A DNA stretch of 64,000 nt from Jaltomata sinuosa. Taxonomy: Eukaryota; Streptophyta; Magnoliopsida; Solanales; Solanaceae. The notes under the pieces were generated by a model. That model had not been told where the DNA came from and ran no database searches. It worked only from the letters and a program-made list of their open reading frames with translations. Location of the stretch: assembly GCA_003996215.1 (NCBI GenBank), contig QJPP01003119.1, positions 62,001 through 126,000 of the forward strand, given 5' to 3'. This document shows, one piece after another, positions 47,450 through 57,270 of the stretch. Positions within the stretch are counted from its first letter, which is position 1. The number at the start of each line of letters is the position of its first letter. Both the position numbers and the translations under genes were made by a program.

Positions 47450-47720
47450 CCGTGCACCGCGACATGCGATTTGCACCAGGCAAGGTGCGGACCACATGGC
47501 ATATCGCACATGACTTATTTATCCCCTGGGTTTGCCCAAACATCTGTGTTGCTATGAGATAGAGGTGCGACGCGCACCTAGGCTCGTGCAGTCCGCACAG
47601 CTCATTGCACATCACCTCCAATTTTTCTAATTTCTTTCCAGTCATTCTATTTTGGCATGCGGTGCATTGTTCGACACACACAGTTTCTTGTGCTGTCCGC
47701 ATAAGGCTCTGCACGCCCCA
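47450..47720. repeat. GTGCG/CGCAC word cluster, E interior (second)
   Basis: Contains CGTGCACCGCGACATGCG, AAGGTGCGGACCACATGG, ATCGCACATG, GGTGCGACGCGCACC, TCGTGCAGTCCGCACAG and GTGCTGTCCGCA. Confidence 0.7.
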
Positions 47721-48029
47721 TTGTATCCCCCTTCCACACTAGTTTGCTTTCCACTTCATGAATCCCTAAAAACACCAAAAACAACAAAGGTGAAGAAAAT
47801 TAAAGAAAATCTACTTGGGTTGCCTCCCAAGAAGTGCTTGATTTTATGTTGCGGCACGACGATAGTACCTCAATCCTCAACCATTATCTGAACACATGCC
47901 AATCCGGTTGGCGTGGTCCCATTCCAATAAGGGAAATTGCTCTATCGACACCCTAGAGATGCCATCATGTTGTTCACCTTGCAATGAATCAATTGCGGGC
48001 GTCTTGCACCCTTCACACTCTCCAAGTAT

Positions 48030-48621
48030 CATCCCCTTTTTCCTCAAATTCTATCACCGATATGACTCTCAAATCGTGCAGAGGCTTAGTAGGTTGGCAA
48101 ACATTTAAGTTCACTACCTCATCCCCCACTCAAAATTTGAGTTCTCCGAGTTTAACATTAAGAAGGACCTGCCCAGTGGCTAACAATGGTCGTCCCAAGA
48201 TAATGGGCACCTCTACATCTACCTCACAGTCCAAGAGGACAAAATCCGCAGGAAGAATTAGTTTGTCCACTTTTACCAATTCATCAAACAAGATTCCCAT
48301 AGGGCGCTTAATAGACCTATCAGCCATAAGTTGCTGCATAGAAGTAGGCTTGGAAGTGCCCAACCCTAGCTTCTAAAAAATTATAAGGGGCATCAAGTTG
48401 ATTCTTTCCCCTAAGTCGCATAAGGCACTTCGGAATACAAACAAACCAATTGTACATGGTATAGTGAATGCACCCGGGTCGTCTCTCTTTGTAGCCATAT
48501 AGCTATTCATCATTGCACTACAACTGTGTGACATCTCAATCGTTCCCACTTCAACCACCTTCTTCTCAAGTGTCATCATTTTGCCAAGATGCATTCTGTC
48601 CAAGAGATCAATTTGTATCAA
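48030..48621 (-). pseudogene. Element E aspartic protease and linker
   Basis: Reading leftward: SALCDLGERINLMPL (48440-48395 region; the usual DLGAS reads DLGER, so the active site is altered), a stop near 48373, then LMADRSIKRPMGILFDELVK and FVLLDCEVDVEVPIILGRPLL. After a stop near 48130, residues like VGDEVVNLNVCQP match the linker of D (RLNDEIVKFNVCKS). Homology to D ends near 48030, where D continues into RT. Confidence 0.78.
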
Positions 48622-49487
48622 TCACATATTTTGCCAAGAGATCAATTTGTGTCATCATTTTTGCCATTGTCTCATCTTGAATCTCTCTTCTCTTTTTAAC
48701 TTCATTAATAAAGATAGATGAGGTTTCTCCCAAGGTTGGTACATTGGTTTCTCGTGTATACCAAGCTTGGTTGTTTTTGTCATCCGTTTTAAGAAAGCTG
48801 AGGCAATAGGAAATCTCATATCTATGTCATCCGTTCTAAGAAAGTTGAGGCAATAGGAAATCTCATATCCATAAAGGTGCCACCTCCAAGGTTATCAGGC
48901 ACTTATTTGTTCACGGAGCTTAATGCCTGGTAGAATCTTTGGAGCAACACATTATCTGACAATCCATTGTTTGGACATAAGATACATTTCTTTTTGAACC
49001 TCAACAAAGCCTCATGTAAGGGTTCATCCAGAAGTTTCTTAAAATCGATGATTTTGTCTCTTAGTTGCATCATACGAGATAGAGGGAAGAATCTTAAAGT
49101 GAACTCCTTAACCAACTTGGCCCAAGATTTGATGGATCCGTCTGGCAATTCTTCCAATCACGCCGTGGCTTCCCCGGTCAATGAGAAGGGGAATAGGCGC
49201 AATCAGATGGACTCTTGGGAGATGTTTTGAATGATGTATGGTTGGCAAATCTCCACAAAATCCCGAATATGCCGGTTGGCGTCCTCATGTGCTGCTCCAC
49301 CAAATAGACCTTTCATTTGATTTAAATAGAGCATGGTGCTTGTCACATGGAAAACAACATTTTCCACCATGGAGGGTAGGCGGATTGCACCTACACATCC
49401 TTGCATGATAGGCTCAGTAGCGTTGGCATTGTCGAAGCCACCAATGCTCTCATTATAATCGGCTTTGTCCATAGCTAGCCTACTCAA
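48622..49487 (-). pseudogene. Element E gag
   Basis: It opens near 49487 (MSRLAMDKADYNESIGG). 49487-49203 includes YLNQMKGLFGGAAHEDANRHI, matching D gag (LKGLFRGVASDDPNRHL). 49157-48903 includes SWAKLVKEFTLRFFPLSRMMQ and LHEALLRFKKKC. Stops near 49200 and 48900 break it. 48780-48880 contains a short direct duplication (GAGGCAATAGGAAATCTCAT twice, about 58 bases apart). The gag C-terminus is poorly preserved. Confidence 0.8.
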
Positions 49488-49570
49488 TCAACACAAACAA
49501 CAAAAAGTAAAAGAAAACAAATACTCTTATTTTGATTTCAAAACAAAAATCAAAAATAGCTAACACTAAA

Positions 49571-49589
49571 GTCCCCGGCAATGGTTCCA
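49571..49589 (-). other. Primer-binding site of element E (degenerate tRNA-Asp type)
   Basis: The minus strand reads TGGAACCATTGCCGGGGAC, close to TGGCGCCGTTGCCGGGGA. It lies six bases inside the LTR start near 49595. Confidence 0.78.
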
Positions 49590-49594
49590 TTTTT

Positions 49595-50747
49595 TATAAA
49601 CGCTCAAATTGTGCTCTCCAATTAGGAGGCCATGGCGATCGTACAGAAAAAAAAATTATAAACCCAACGGATGTTGAGGTCATACCCAAAGGACTTGACT
49701 TAGCCAACTAGAGATTGTATGAGTTAATTTCAAGGAGAGAGTAATTGCTTAAACAAAAATTAAAAGGATGGGGGGAATTGGAAAAGTTGTCACTACTAAC
49801 ACAATTCAACAAAAAAACAATAAAACTAAAGATGGGTGTACCAAGTGATTTAGAACACTAGGGATGCATATCCGATGGGGCATTAGCTATAGGATGGGGT
49901 AATCATTAATTCACTTCTACTCTCACATATTGACATGAATAGTATTGGTCAGAGGTGTGGAATGCTATCTCTCAATCAACATCCATATTTCTGATAATTT
50001 CGGTTAGAACATCATCAGTGTGATAAACAATCAACCAACATTAGCTTGGGAAGGTCGTCCTATTTCTAGCTTGGACCCTTAAATGGGAGATTTCTATGAT
50101 TAGAGCTATTTCTAGCCTCCAATCTAGATGGATTCCCAAGCACCCACTAGTAATTTCACATCCACAACTATGAAATTCTCTCCCGAGCAATCACATAGCT
50201 AAGTAATGTAAATTAATGTTTGCAAGCACCAATTTTAGGATTAAAACTTGGTGAAATTACTAGATCCATATCAAATAGGCAATTATAAAGGTGAATGAAC
50301 AACACCCACACCTATTAGCTAAGCACTCATCATCAATACACCCCTAGACAAGAGAATTTAGCCATTCGTAGTAGGAGAAGAAGAAATACCATCTGGGTAA
50401 GTCAAATTCCCATCCATTATAGTTGAATCTCAAGTTCTAGAATCAAATTAGGCACACAAATTGTTAATCAAGAGATTTTTATTGAAACTCTCTTCTCAAT
50501 GGAGGTGGAAAATTGTTTACAAAGCAAAAACTATATCTCTAAGAATCAGGTCTGAAGTATTGTATATACAAATTGAGCCTAAAATGGCCTTTTATATGTT
50601 TCCAAGTCATCACATAAAATTAGGACAAGTTTGCCCTTTTGGGAGGTGTGCAGTGTGATATGCAGTTCGCACGTCGCAATGTGCATGTCACACACCTACT
50701 TCAATTCGACCAGTGACTTCAGCAGCATTAGTGAGCTTGTGCGATGG
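49595..50747 (-). repeat. Right (5') LTR of element E, truncated
   Basis: Co-linear with 7572 to about 8718 of the left LTR. The first bases read TATAAACGCTC, so the usual TG start is mutated. It ends abruptly at about 50747 in the GTGCG word cluster (CTTGTGCGATGG). About 340 bases of LTR are missing, and so is the flanking duplication. Confidence 0.83.
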
Positions 50748-52320
50748 ACCATAATAAACAATAATTATACCCCATTACATATCCTGGACCCACCCTGGAT
50801 CCCCTCTAGACAACACCTAAGTGTCAAACATACAACCCAGTCTACCCCAAGACCAAACTCACCATGTAACATAACACCCCAGTCTACACCAAGACCAAAC
50901 TCACAGATCAATATAACAACCCGGCCTCTCAAGGACCAAAATGCAATACACAATTAATAAACACAGCCCGGTCCACTCATAGAACAAAATCAAATGCACA
51001 ATGCAATAAGTAAACTTATACCAGGCGTGGTACTTGAGCCAACCAATCAGTATATCTGGTACCAAGCGTGGTACCCAAGCCAACCGAATGTCACATAAAT
51101 CCACAGTCACAGACAATGAACCATCAACACTTGTAAACCAATAAGCAATAACACCTAGTTCATTTCACAAGACTGAAAACAGGACTCTTAGACATTTCTA
51201 ATCATTTTCTAAAAATGCAACACATACAATACTTAGACCAATGTACACAAACATACAATGCATACAGGAATCAATAACCACCACCTACCTAGAATAATCA
51301 AGCTCTACAGTGCCGGAGCTTTCCCTTTTTCAGGATCCCTTGCCTGTTCTTGGTCTAGAAACAAACACATAAACACTATATTTAATTAACTAGCCTAAAT
51401 TACCCGGATTATACAAAATCCTAATCCCCAGGGCAAACCATGATTATCCCAACCCTTTCCGAGCTTTCTCGCGATTAATTCACCTAATATTATCATTTAT
51501 ACCAATGCATTTAGAGAATTTAAGCTTGGTGATCATTGCCCATTAACTATAAACATTACCCAAGAACTCTAGCACCATAGAATTCCCCTTTTTCCCCGTA
51601 TTCTACAATCCTAGGTTATCCCAAACCTTTCCCCAAGTCCACCCCTAGAAATTCTATAGCGTAGGAAAGATATTACGGAGTTTGGGGAGTAGAATCTTTA
51701 CCTTTAGAATGAAAAATGGTGAAAACGGATGGAAATCGCCCAAAATCGCCTCTTTCTACTCCCAAAATGTCTTGAAGAAAAATTGAACTATTTTGGGGAA
51801 GTTTCTGCATTAAATCCCATCATGCTCCGCTATAGAAGTTCGCTTCACTATAGCGGTACCACCATAGCGGAGTCGTCTGCTATGGCAGAGGCTGACCGAT
51901 GTTGACTTCCGTTGTAGCAGTATTTCTCCGCTACGGTAGAGGTCACTATGGCGGAGTGTCCACCGCTATGGCGGTTGACACGGGATGGAAAGTCATAAAG
52001 TCCCCAAAATTGGTCCATTTTACAACACACATATTTTCCCGATGTCCCAAAATAACCCCTTCACATCAACCTCGATTCCAGGAGTTCTACTTATCTGAAT
52101 TCAATTTTGAAAAGTCTCTCGGACTCCTTTATGTCTTAGCTAAATGAAAAACTAGCTCAAATTAAGACATTTAACTCAATCCTTACCTGGATTTTCCTAG
52201 ACCATACCTCCCTCCAAACCTGGCCGAGACTAGCCTAGCCCAGAATTTCAAACTCCCAAACCCAGAGTTTTCTAACTCTAAGAATTGGCACGAATGGTTC
52301 ACCCGTAACGACGTACCCGT
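50748..52320. repeat. Unclassified LTR-like remnant with short tandem repeats
   Basis: Non-coding, with AACAACCCGGCCTCTC and GGTACCAAGCGTGGTACCC phrases reminiscent of gypsy LTRs. Features: four degenerate units of about 45 bases at 50829-50995 (CCCAGTCTACACCAAGACC type), a duplicated unit at 51024-51085 (CAGGCGTGGTACTTGAGCC / CAAGCGTGGTACCCAAGCC), and a GC word cluster at 51825-51985. No target duplication or partner LTR was found in the window. Confidence 0.5.
51825..51985. repeat. CCGCTATGGCGG word cluster
   Basis: Repeated variants of CCGCTATAG, CTATAGCGG, CCATAGCGGAG, CCGCTATGGCGG and CGCTACGGTAG in both orientations over 160 bases. It is analogous in style to the clusters in LTRs A, B, D and E, with a different word. 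Confidence 0.65.
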
Positions 52321-52331
52321 TCATCACAAAT

Positions 52332-52495
52332 GCTTAGCCTCAGGTAACTTCTTGAAAAGATAATGCTTAACCTAATCAACTTCCAAAGGATAATGCTTAA
52401 CCTCGGGTAATATCTTGAAAAGGCAATGTTTAACCCAATCAACTTATGAATGATAATGCTTAGCCTTGGGTAACTTCTCATTTATTAGCCCAATA
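52332..52495. repeat. Tandem repeat, 63-bp unit, about 2.6 copies
   Basis: Copies start at 52332, 52395 and 52458 with GCTTAGCCTCAGGTAAC / GCTTAACCTCGGGTAAT / GCTTAGCCTTGGGTAAC. The spacing is exactly 63 bases. Confidence 0.85.
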
Positions 52496-53970
52496 TTAAT
52501 CAATTAGTAGCAGCTCAATTTATAGTAGCCTAAAGTAGCATAATTTAAGTATTTGGTAGCCCAATATAGTTTAGCAGTCTAGCGCCATCAGATCCAAGGA
52601 AGTAGAGTAATTTAGCTTTTAGGCCAAAATTGAGAGAGCATATCTTCTCTTGTTTCACGATTTGATTGCTATGATAATTTCTGAATTTCACCTGCATTTC
52701 TGCACCCAAAGTAGAATTGTAAGCTGTAAAAGGTAAAAGATCGACTCGTACCTTTGTTTGTCTTTTGCTTGTTGGACTTTGAACTTGCACTTTATCTGGT
52801 TTTCTTGAGATGTATACTTCAAATTTTTCGGGATCCCTCAAAAAAAATTGCCCCAGTTCATGATCTTCTACAAGTTAGAAAATTGCTTCTTCTTTTTTGT
52901 GTGTGAATTTTTTGAGGGAACCTCAAAAATTCTGCCCCAGTTTCAGCTTCAGCTTCAAATAAGTATGAAGTCTTGGGTTCCTATTTTGCTCAAAGAAAAT
53001 TTATTAGTTTCAAAGAAATGATTATCTCTCATTAAACATCAAAACCTCGACTCTGAATTTGAGTAAAAATGTGGAGAATATGAAGACTTGAGTATTGAAT
53101 TATGAGAGTTTATTGAAATAACTTTTCAATTTTGTGATGGTATAGAATAAGGTATTACCAAGGCTTGTAATAAGTACCATGCTTGAAAGTGTATAAAGAC
53201 AAGACAGAAGATATAGTTAATCAAGTGTTTCAAGTTGAGCTAGAAACAGAGGTTTGTGAAGAAGACTGAAATTGGTTAGAATGTTGGGTATTTTTATTAT
53301 TTTTTTTGAATAGGGCTGGATTGAAGATTATGACAGAAATTGATGCTCAAAGGCTAGACAACTTTATTGCTTAAAAATATGAAATAAAATTAACATTGCA
53401 TAATTCAGAGTATTAAAGTAATAACATATAAAGAATGAACTTTTGTTAAAGAGGACTTTAGGCTGAAATGTTGGACTGAAGGAATAAAAAAAATTCAAAA
53501 TTCGAAACATGTACTCTAACACATGAGACTTGACGATAGTGAAGAAATATATGATTTTAGATGTCTGTTATAATTTTAGAGAGCAATAATTTCACACATA
53601 CCAAAATGCTAAGTCTAAAGGGATGAACAAACAGATAACGGTAAGATATTTAAAAGATATGCATGAAATATTCAAAGAAGCTTTATTTTGAATTAATGGC
53701 AAGGCTAAAGCTTTTAAATAATTGACTAATTAAAAATATGCTCCAATTTTAAATTTTGATATACTTAATTTGAAATAGTCAAAAAAAGATTGATAGATTT
53801 CAAAGATCATTGAGTGTTGGGAGGTTACCCCAGTTTTTCACTTTGAAGATATTTTGAGAAGATAAAAGAAAAAGAGGATCAAAAATTTGATGAAAAATAT
53901 TATTTGAGTGATAAAAACTTGGCCCAATTTTCCAAATACAAGGACATTTTGAAAAGTGGAAAAAATTAAG
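52496..53970. other. AT-rich flank before the viral sequence; nothing recognised
   Basis: About 1.5 kb without a supported gene. The minus-strand frame 52841-52545 (98 codons) has no recognised domain. The phrases GAGGGATCCCGAAAAA (minus strand, about 52840) and GAGGGAACCTCAAAAA (52914) plus three CCCCAGTT words suggest an old interspersed repeat. The class is unknown. Confidence 0.5.
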
Positions 53971-54351
53971 GAGGGGAAAACCGTCGAGGCAAGAAGCCGT
54001 GTTAGGGAGTACCAAAAGTATGAGAAATACTGTTTAAAGAAGAAAAGTATCTGCTTAGTACAATGCTAGTAGTGACGAATAAACATGATCTAGAATAATC
54101 CAGTTTATAGTAAGCTTATATAAAAAGTATCCTATCATAAAATATGATTAGAGGGAATAATTGATAAAAAGCATCATAAAATGACTAGTTTACATAACGA
54201 AATAGTAAATAACTATAAAACATTAGTTCTATATGCACTAAAAGATATAAAAATAATAGAATTAAGAAGAACTATATGGGAAAAGATATTTGATAGAATA
54301 AACGATTTATTAGAACAACAATGGTATGAGATAGATTTATAAAATCTAAAA
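53971..54351 (+). repeat. Extra copy of pararetroviral leader end and ORF1 start
   Basis: Nearly identical to 54701-55081 with about six substitutions over 381 bases, at an offset of exactly 730. It includes the ORF1 start at 54181 but ends ORF1 with a TAA near 54340. It joins at 54352 to the segment leading into the terminal repeat at 54378. This is a partial duplication at the 5' end of the viral integration. Confidence 0.9.
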
Positions 54352-54377
54352 AGCATACTACCTTAGTTTGAGAGATT

Positions 54378-54427
54378 ATCCTTCTCTCTCTCTTAACAAT
54401 AATCTCTCAATTCCGCAATTCCGCACA
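54378..54427 (+). repeat. Terminal repeat of the viral unit, 5' copy
   Basis: Begins ATCCTTCTCTCTCTCTTA and ends CCGCAATTCCGCACA-like, two bases before the primer site. It matches 61994-62043 with three differences. It is placed like the R region of a terminally redundant pregenomic RNA. Confidence 0.88.
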
Positions 54428-54429
54428 GT

Positions 54430-54441
54430 TGGTATCAGAGC
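54430..54441 (+). other. Viral minus-strand primer site (initiator tRNA-Met)
   Basis: TGGTATCAGAGC is the exact 12-base tRNA-Met complement used by Caulimoviridae and defines the viral genome origin by convention. Confidence 0.92.
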
Positions 54442-54463
54442 TAGATAGAAAGATATAATAATT

Positions 54464-54556
54464 ATGGACAAAGCTAACTCCAATGAGAAAACTACCGTGC
54501 AGGTATACCGAAATACTTATGTTGCTATATACTGTCATATGAATATGCGTAGCTAA
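54464..54556 (+). CDS. Leader short ORF of the pararetrovirus (30 codons)
   Basis: ATG at 54464 to TAA at 54554-54556 in the leader, 22 bases after the primer site. Plant pararetrovirus leaders carry short ORFs used in ribosome shunting. CAG followed by GTATAC at about 54502 could also be a splice donor. Neither use can be shown from sequence alone, and the peptide itself has no recognised function. Confidence 0.4.
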   Translation: MDKANSNEKTTVQVYRNTYVAIYCHMNMRS

Positions 54557-54910
54557 ACTCATATATTCCTGATAATCATGATTATGGTAGAATAAATTTT
54601 ATATTAGTTACTATATATTGGAATTATTCAAAGCATGTTACATAGTTTGCTAGCAAATGGGAAAAGAGAGAAGAAAAACTTCTAAGAACAGTACTATCAT
54701 GAGAGGGAAACCGTTGAGGCAAGAAGCCATGTTAGGGAGTACCAAAAGTATGAGAAATACTGTTTAAAGAAGAAAAGTATCTGCTTAGTACAATGCTAGT
54801 AGTGACGAATAAACATGATCTAGAATATTCCAGTTTATAGTAAGCTTATATAAAAAGTATCCTATCATAAAATATGATTAGAGGGAATAATTGATAAAAA
54901 GCATCATAAA

Positions 54911-55526
54911 ATGACTAGTTTACATAACGAAATGGTAAATAACTATAAAACATTAGTTCTATATGCACTAAAAGATATAAAAATAATAGAATTAAGAAGA
55001 ACTATATGGGAAAAGATATTTGATAGAATAAACGATTTATTAGAACAACAATGGTATGAGATAGATTTAGAAAATCTAAAAATGGATGACGATTGGGAAA
55101 GATATTCAGATCTAGAAATAGTATATTCAGACTAATGATTAATTACGAATATTTAAGTTATTGGAAAGAAACTGTAGAAAATATAAATTGCTTAAATAAC
55201 TTAAAAAAAGAAAATATGAAAGATTATCAAAAAAAACCAAGATATAGAACACCTCGAACATATAATAGAAAACGTAAAAGAAATAAAAAGACTAATTCCT
55301 TTAAAAAAGGAATATTATAATAAAATATTTAATGAATAAGTACGAGGAAGAACTAACAGAAATCATTAAACAAAAAAGACAAGAAATTACACGTAGAGAA
55401 CAAAGACTTAGTGAAAACATATTTGCAGGAGTATGCCATAAATCAATATTAGCATAAAGGAAGGAGATATTCTACCTATACATAGAATTACAAAAACTAA
55501 CATATAAATTACAACACAAATTATAA
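54911..55526 (+). pseudogene. Pararetrovirus ORF1, small protein of unknown function
   Basis: The ATG at 54911 opens a 74-codon frame (MTSLHNEMVNNYKTLV). Coding-like sequence then continues in two other frames: 55141-55320, basic, Lys/Arg-rich; and 55332-55526 (MNKYEEELTEIIKQKRQEI, interrupted by TAA at 55455). The last frame ends in a TAA directly abutting the coat ORF ATG at 55527, so ORF1 probably covered this whole span of about 205 codons. At least two frame changes and one stop are present. The N-terminal part is duplicated at 54181-54351. Confidence 0.65.
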
Positions 55527-57270
55527 ATGAATAAGGAAGAATATGTAATAGAAGAAAAAACCTTTGAAAACCTAGAAGGAATAAAAATAAAAATAGTATT
55601 TTCTAATCTAGGAAGAAGATATAAGAAAATAGGAGAAACCCAGAACCTAATGCTAGAAAAAGAATCAGCTAAATTAGAAGATAGCTTAACGGCTATGGTA
55701 AGAATAATGAAAGAAAACGAAGAAATAGACAGGAAGAATGAAATAAATAAAATAAAACAAGAAGCAAAAATAGAAGTACAGAAAATAGAAAATATTAAAA
55801 ATACAAAAATATTAGAATTAGAAAAGGAACTAGCAATGTTAAAAGAAATATATGAAAATAGACAAAAAGAAAAAGAACAACAAGAAAAATTACAAAATGA
55901 AATAAGATCATTTAAAGAAAAATTACAACTAAAAGAAAATAACGAAGAACCTAATTTACCAGAATTAAGAATAGATGAAATAAATGAAACTAATGACGAA
56001 CAAAATTCAGAAGCAAGTGAAACATATACTGAATTATTAAAAGATATGGAATATGATGGAAATATAGAAATAAACATGAGTAAAGTAGAAGAAAAACCCA
56101 GTACATCAGGAAAAAGAGACCTTAAACCAGGCCCAAAATACTATACAAAAAGTTATGAAAACTCGGATAGACAGGAAAGTATATGGAAAAAACGATATAA
56201 TGAAAAATGGACACCAACTCCACCAATAGAACAATATAACTTCTTAGATCTAGATTGTGTGACAGACACAAATAAAGTTATTCAATTATGGATGGGATAT
56301 ATAGCGAAACAATTAATAGACAACAAAATAGGAATGACAGAAGTACCAAGATACATAGAAAGAACATTAATAGGAACAGTAAAATTATGGTTATTAAATT
56401 TAACAGAAGAAAGTATAAAAACATTAAGAAATAATAAAAATATAAACGGCGAAACAGCAACAACATCGATAGAGATACTACAAAAATATGAAACAGCAAT
56501 AAGAAATGAATTTAGTAGTATGATGACAGAATACGAAGAACAAAATAGAGAAAAAACCATAAATAGAAATTTGATGATAAAATTAGAAATATGCAACATG
56601 TGTTATATAGACGAATATACATGTGTATTTAAAGAATACTATTATAAAGGATCATATACTACAGAAGAAAGTAAGGAAATCAGACAGTTATATTTTACAA
56701 AACTACCTGAACCATTTAGTTCAAAAATAATAAAAAGTTGGAAAGAAGCAGGACTGGCAGATACGTTAGGAGCCAGAATAAAATATTTTACATCACTGGT
56801 ATTCTAATACTTGCGAAGAATACAGAGAAAAGTTAAAAATAGAGAAAACTCTAATAAAAAATCTAGTATGTTGTAACAATAAAGTAGCACCTAAATTCGG
56901 GTGTAAAGATGAAATTAATTATTATAAAAACCCATACTCTAGAAATAGGAAATATAAAAGATATAAATCTAAATATAAATATATAAACCCAAAAAGGAAA
57001 TATTATGTAAAATACTATAAAACAAAAAGCCCATATAGACCAAAACGAAAGCTAACAGAATGTACATGCTATAACTGCGGAAAACTAGGACATATAGCTA
57101 GAAATTGTAGATTACCAAGAAACCCACAAAGAAAACAAATATCAGAAATAATATTCGAAGAAAACGAAAAATATACGCAAATAGAATACATAGACTATGA
57201 ACTAGACATCGATGATAGTATATATGAAATATCAGAAGAAGAAGAAGAAAGTGAATTAGGTAATGACTGA
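55527..57270 (+). pseudogene. Pararetrovirus coat protein with zinc knuckle
   Basis: The 426-codon frame 55527-56807 starts at an ATG abutting the ORF1 stop. Residues about 45-150 are a highly charged coiled coil, residues about 150-220 an acidic Ser/Glu linker. Residues about 235-410 match the caulimovirid coat core (VIQLWMGYIAKQL, TVKLWLLNL, YFTKLPEPFSSKI). After a frame shift near 56800 the reading stays open to 57270. It carries the basic nucleocapsid tail, the CCHC knuckle CYNCGKLGHIARNC at 57067-57108 and an acidic end. The final TGA overlaps the movement ORF ATG. It would form the capsid and bind pregenomic RNA. Confidence 0.88.

Larger units (their letters stand above)
46071..47990. 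other. Element E spacer between protease region and env-position ORF; pol missing
   Basis: About 1.9 kb with no RT, RNase H or integrase motif on either strand. It holds two GTGCG/CGCAC word clusters (46145-46380 and 47450-47720) and the box GGGTTGCCTCCC (47817-47828), which in D lies just downstream of integrase. The pol deletion junction is therefore about 47900-48030. Confidence 0.75.
7572..50747 (-). mobile_element. Element E: internally deleted Athila-type element, host of the nest
   Basis: E is defined by a pair of related LTRs: 7572-8846 continuing at 25208-25422, and 49595-50747 (truncated). Its own internal parts are 25423-25904 and 42791-49594. On the minus strand it reads LTR, tRNA-Asp-like primer site, gag, protease, spacer, env-position ORF, long 3' spacer, purine tract, LTR. 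No RT, RNase H or integrase lies between the protease and the env-position ORF, while the related element D has about 3.1 kb of pol there. E hosts D in its left LTR and B in its 3' spacer. The right LTR stops abruptly near 50747. Confidence 0.8.

Noticed and set aside
46145..47720. CRISPR-like array from repeated GTGCG/CGCAC words
   Set aside because: The words are short, degenerate and irregularly spaced, and the genome is a plant nuclear one. There are no repeats of 25-40 bases with even spacers and no cas genes.
52545..52841. 98-codon minus-strand frame as a possible gene
   Set aside because: No recognised domain, no supporting neighbours and no splice context. Listed only as part of an unassigned stretch.
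54428..54445. tRNA-Met-like sequence that might be taken for a tRNA gene
   Set aside because: Only the 12-base complement of the tRNA 3' end is present, with no cloverleaf around it. It is a primer-binding site.
55472..56077. 201-codon minus-strand frame, Ser/Phe-rich
   Set aside because: Shadow of the A-rich coat protein coding strand; low-complexity composition and no motif.
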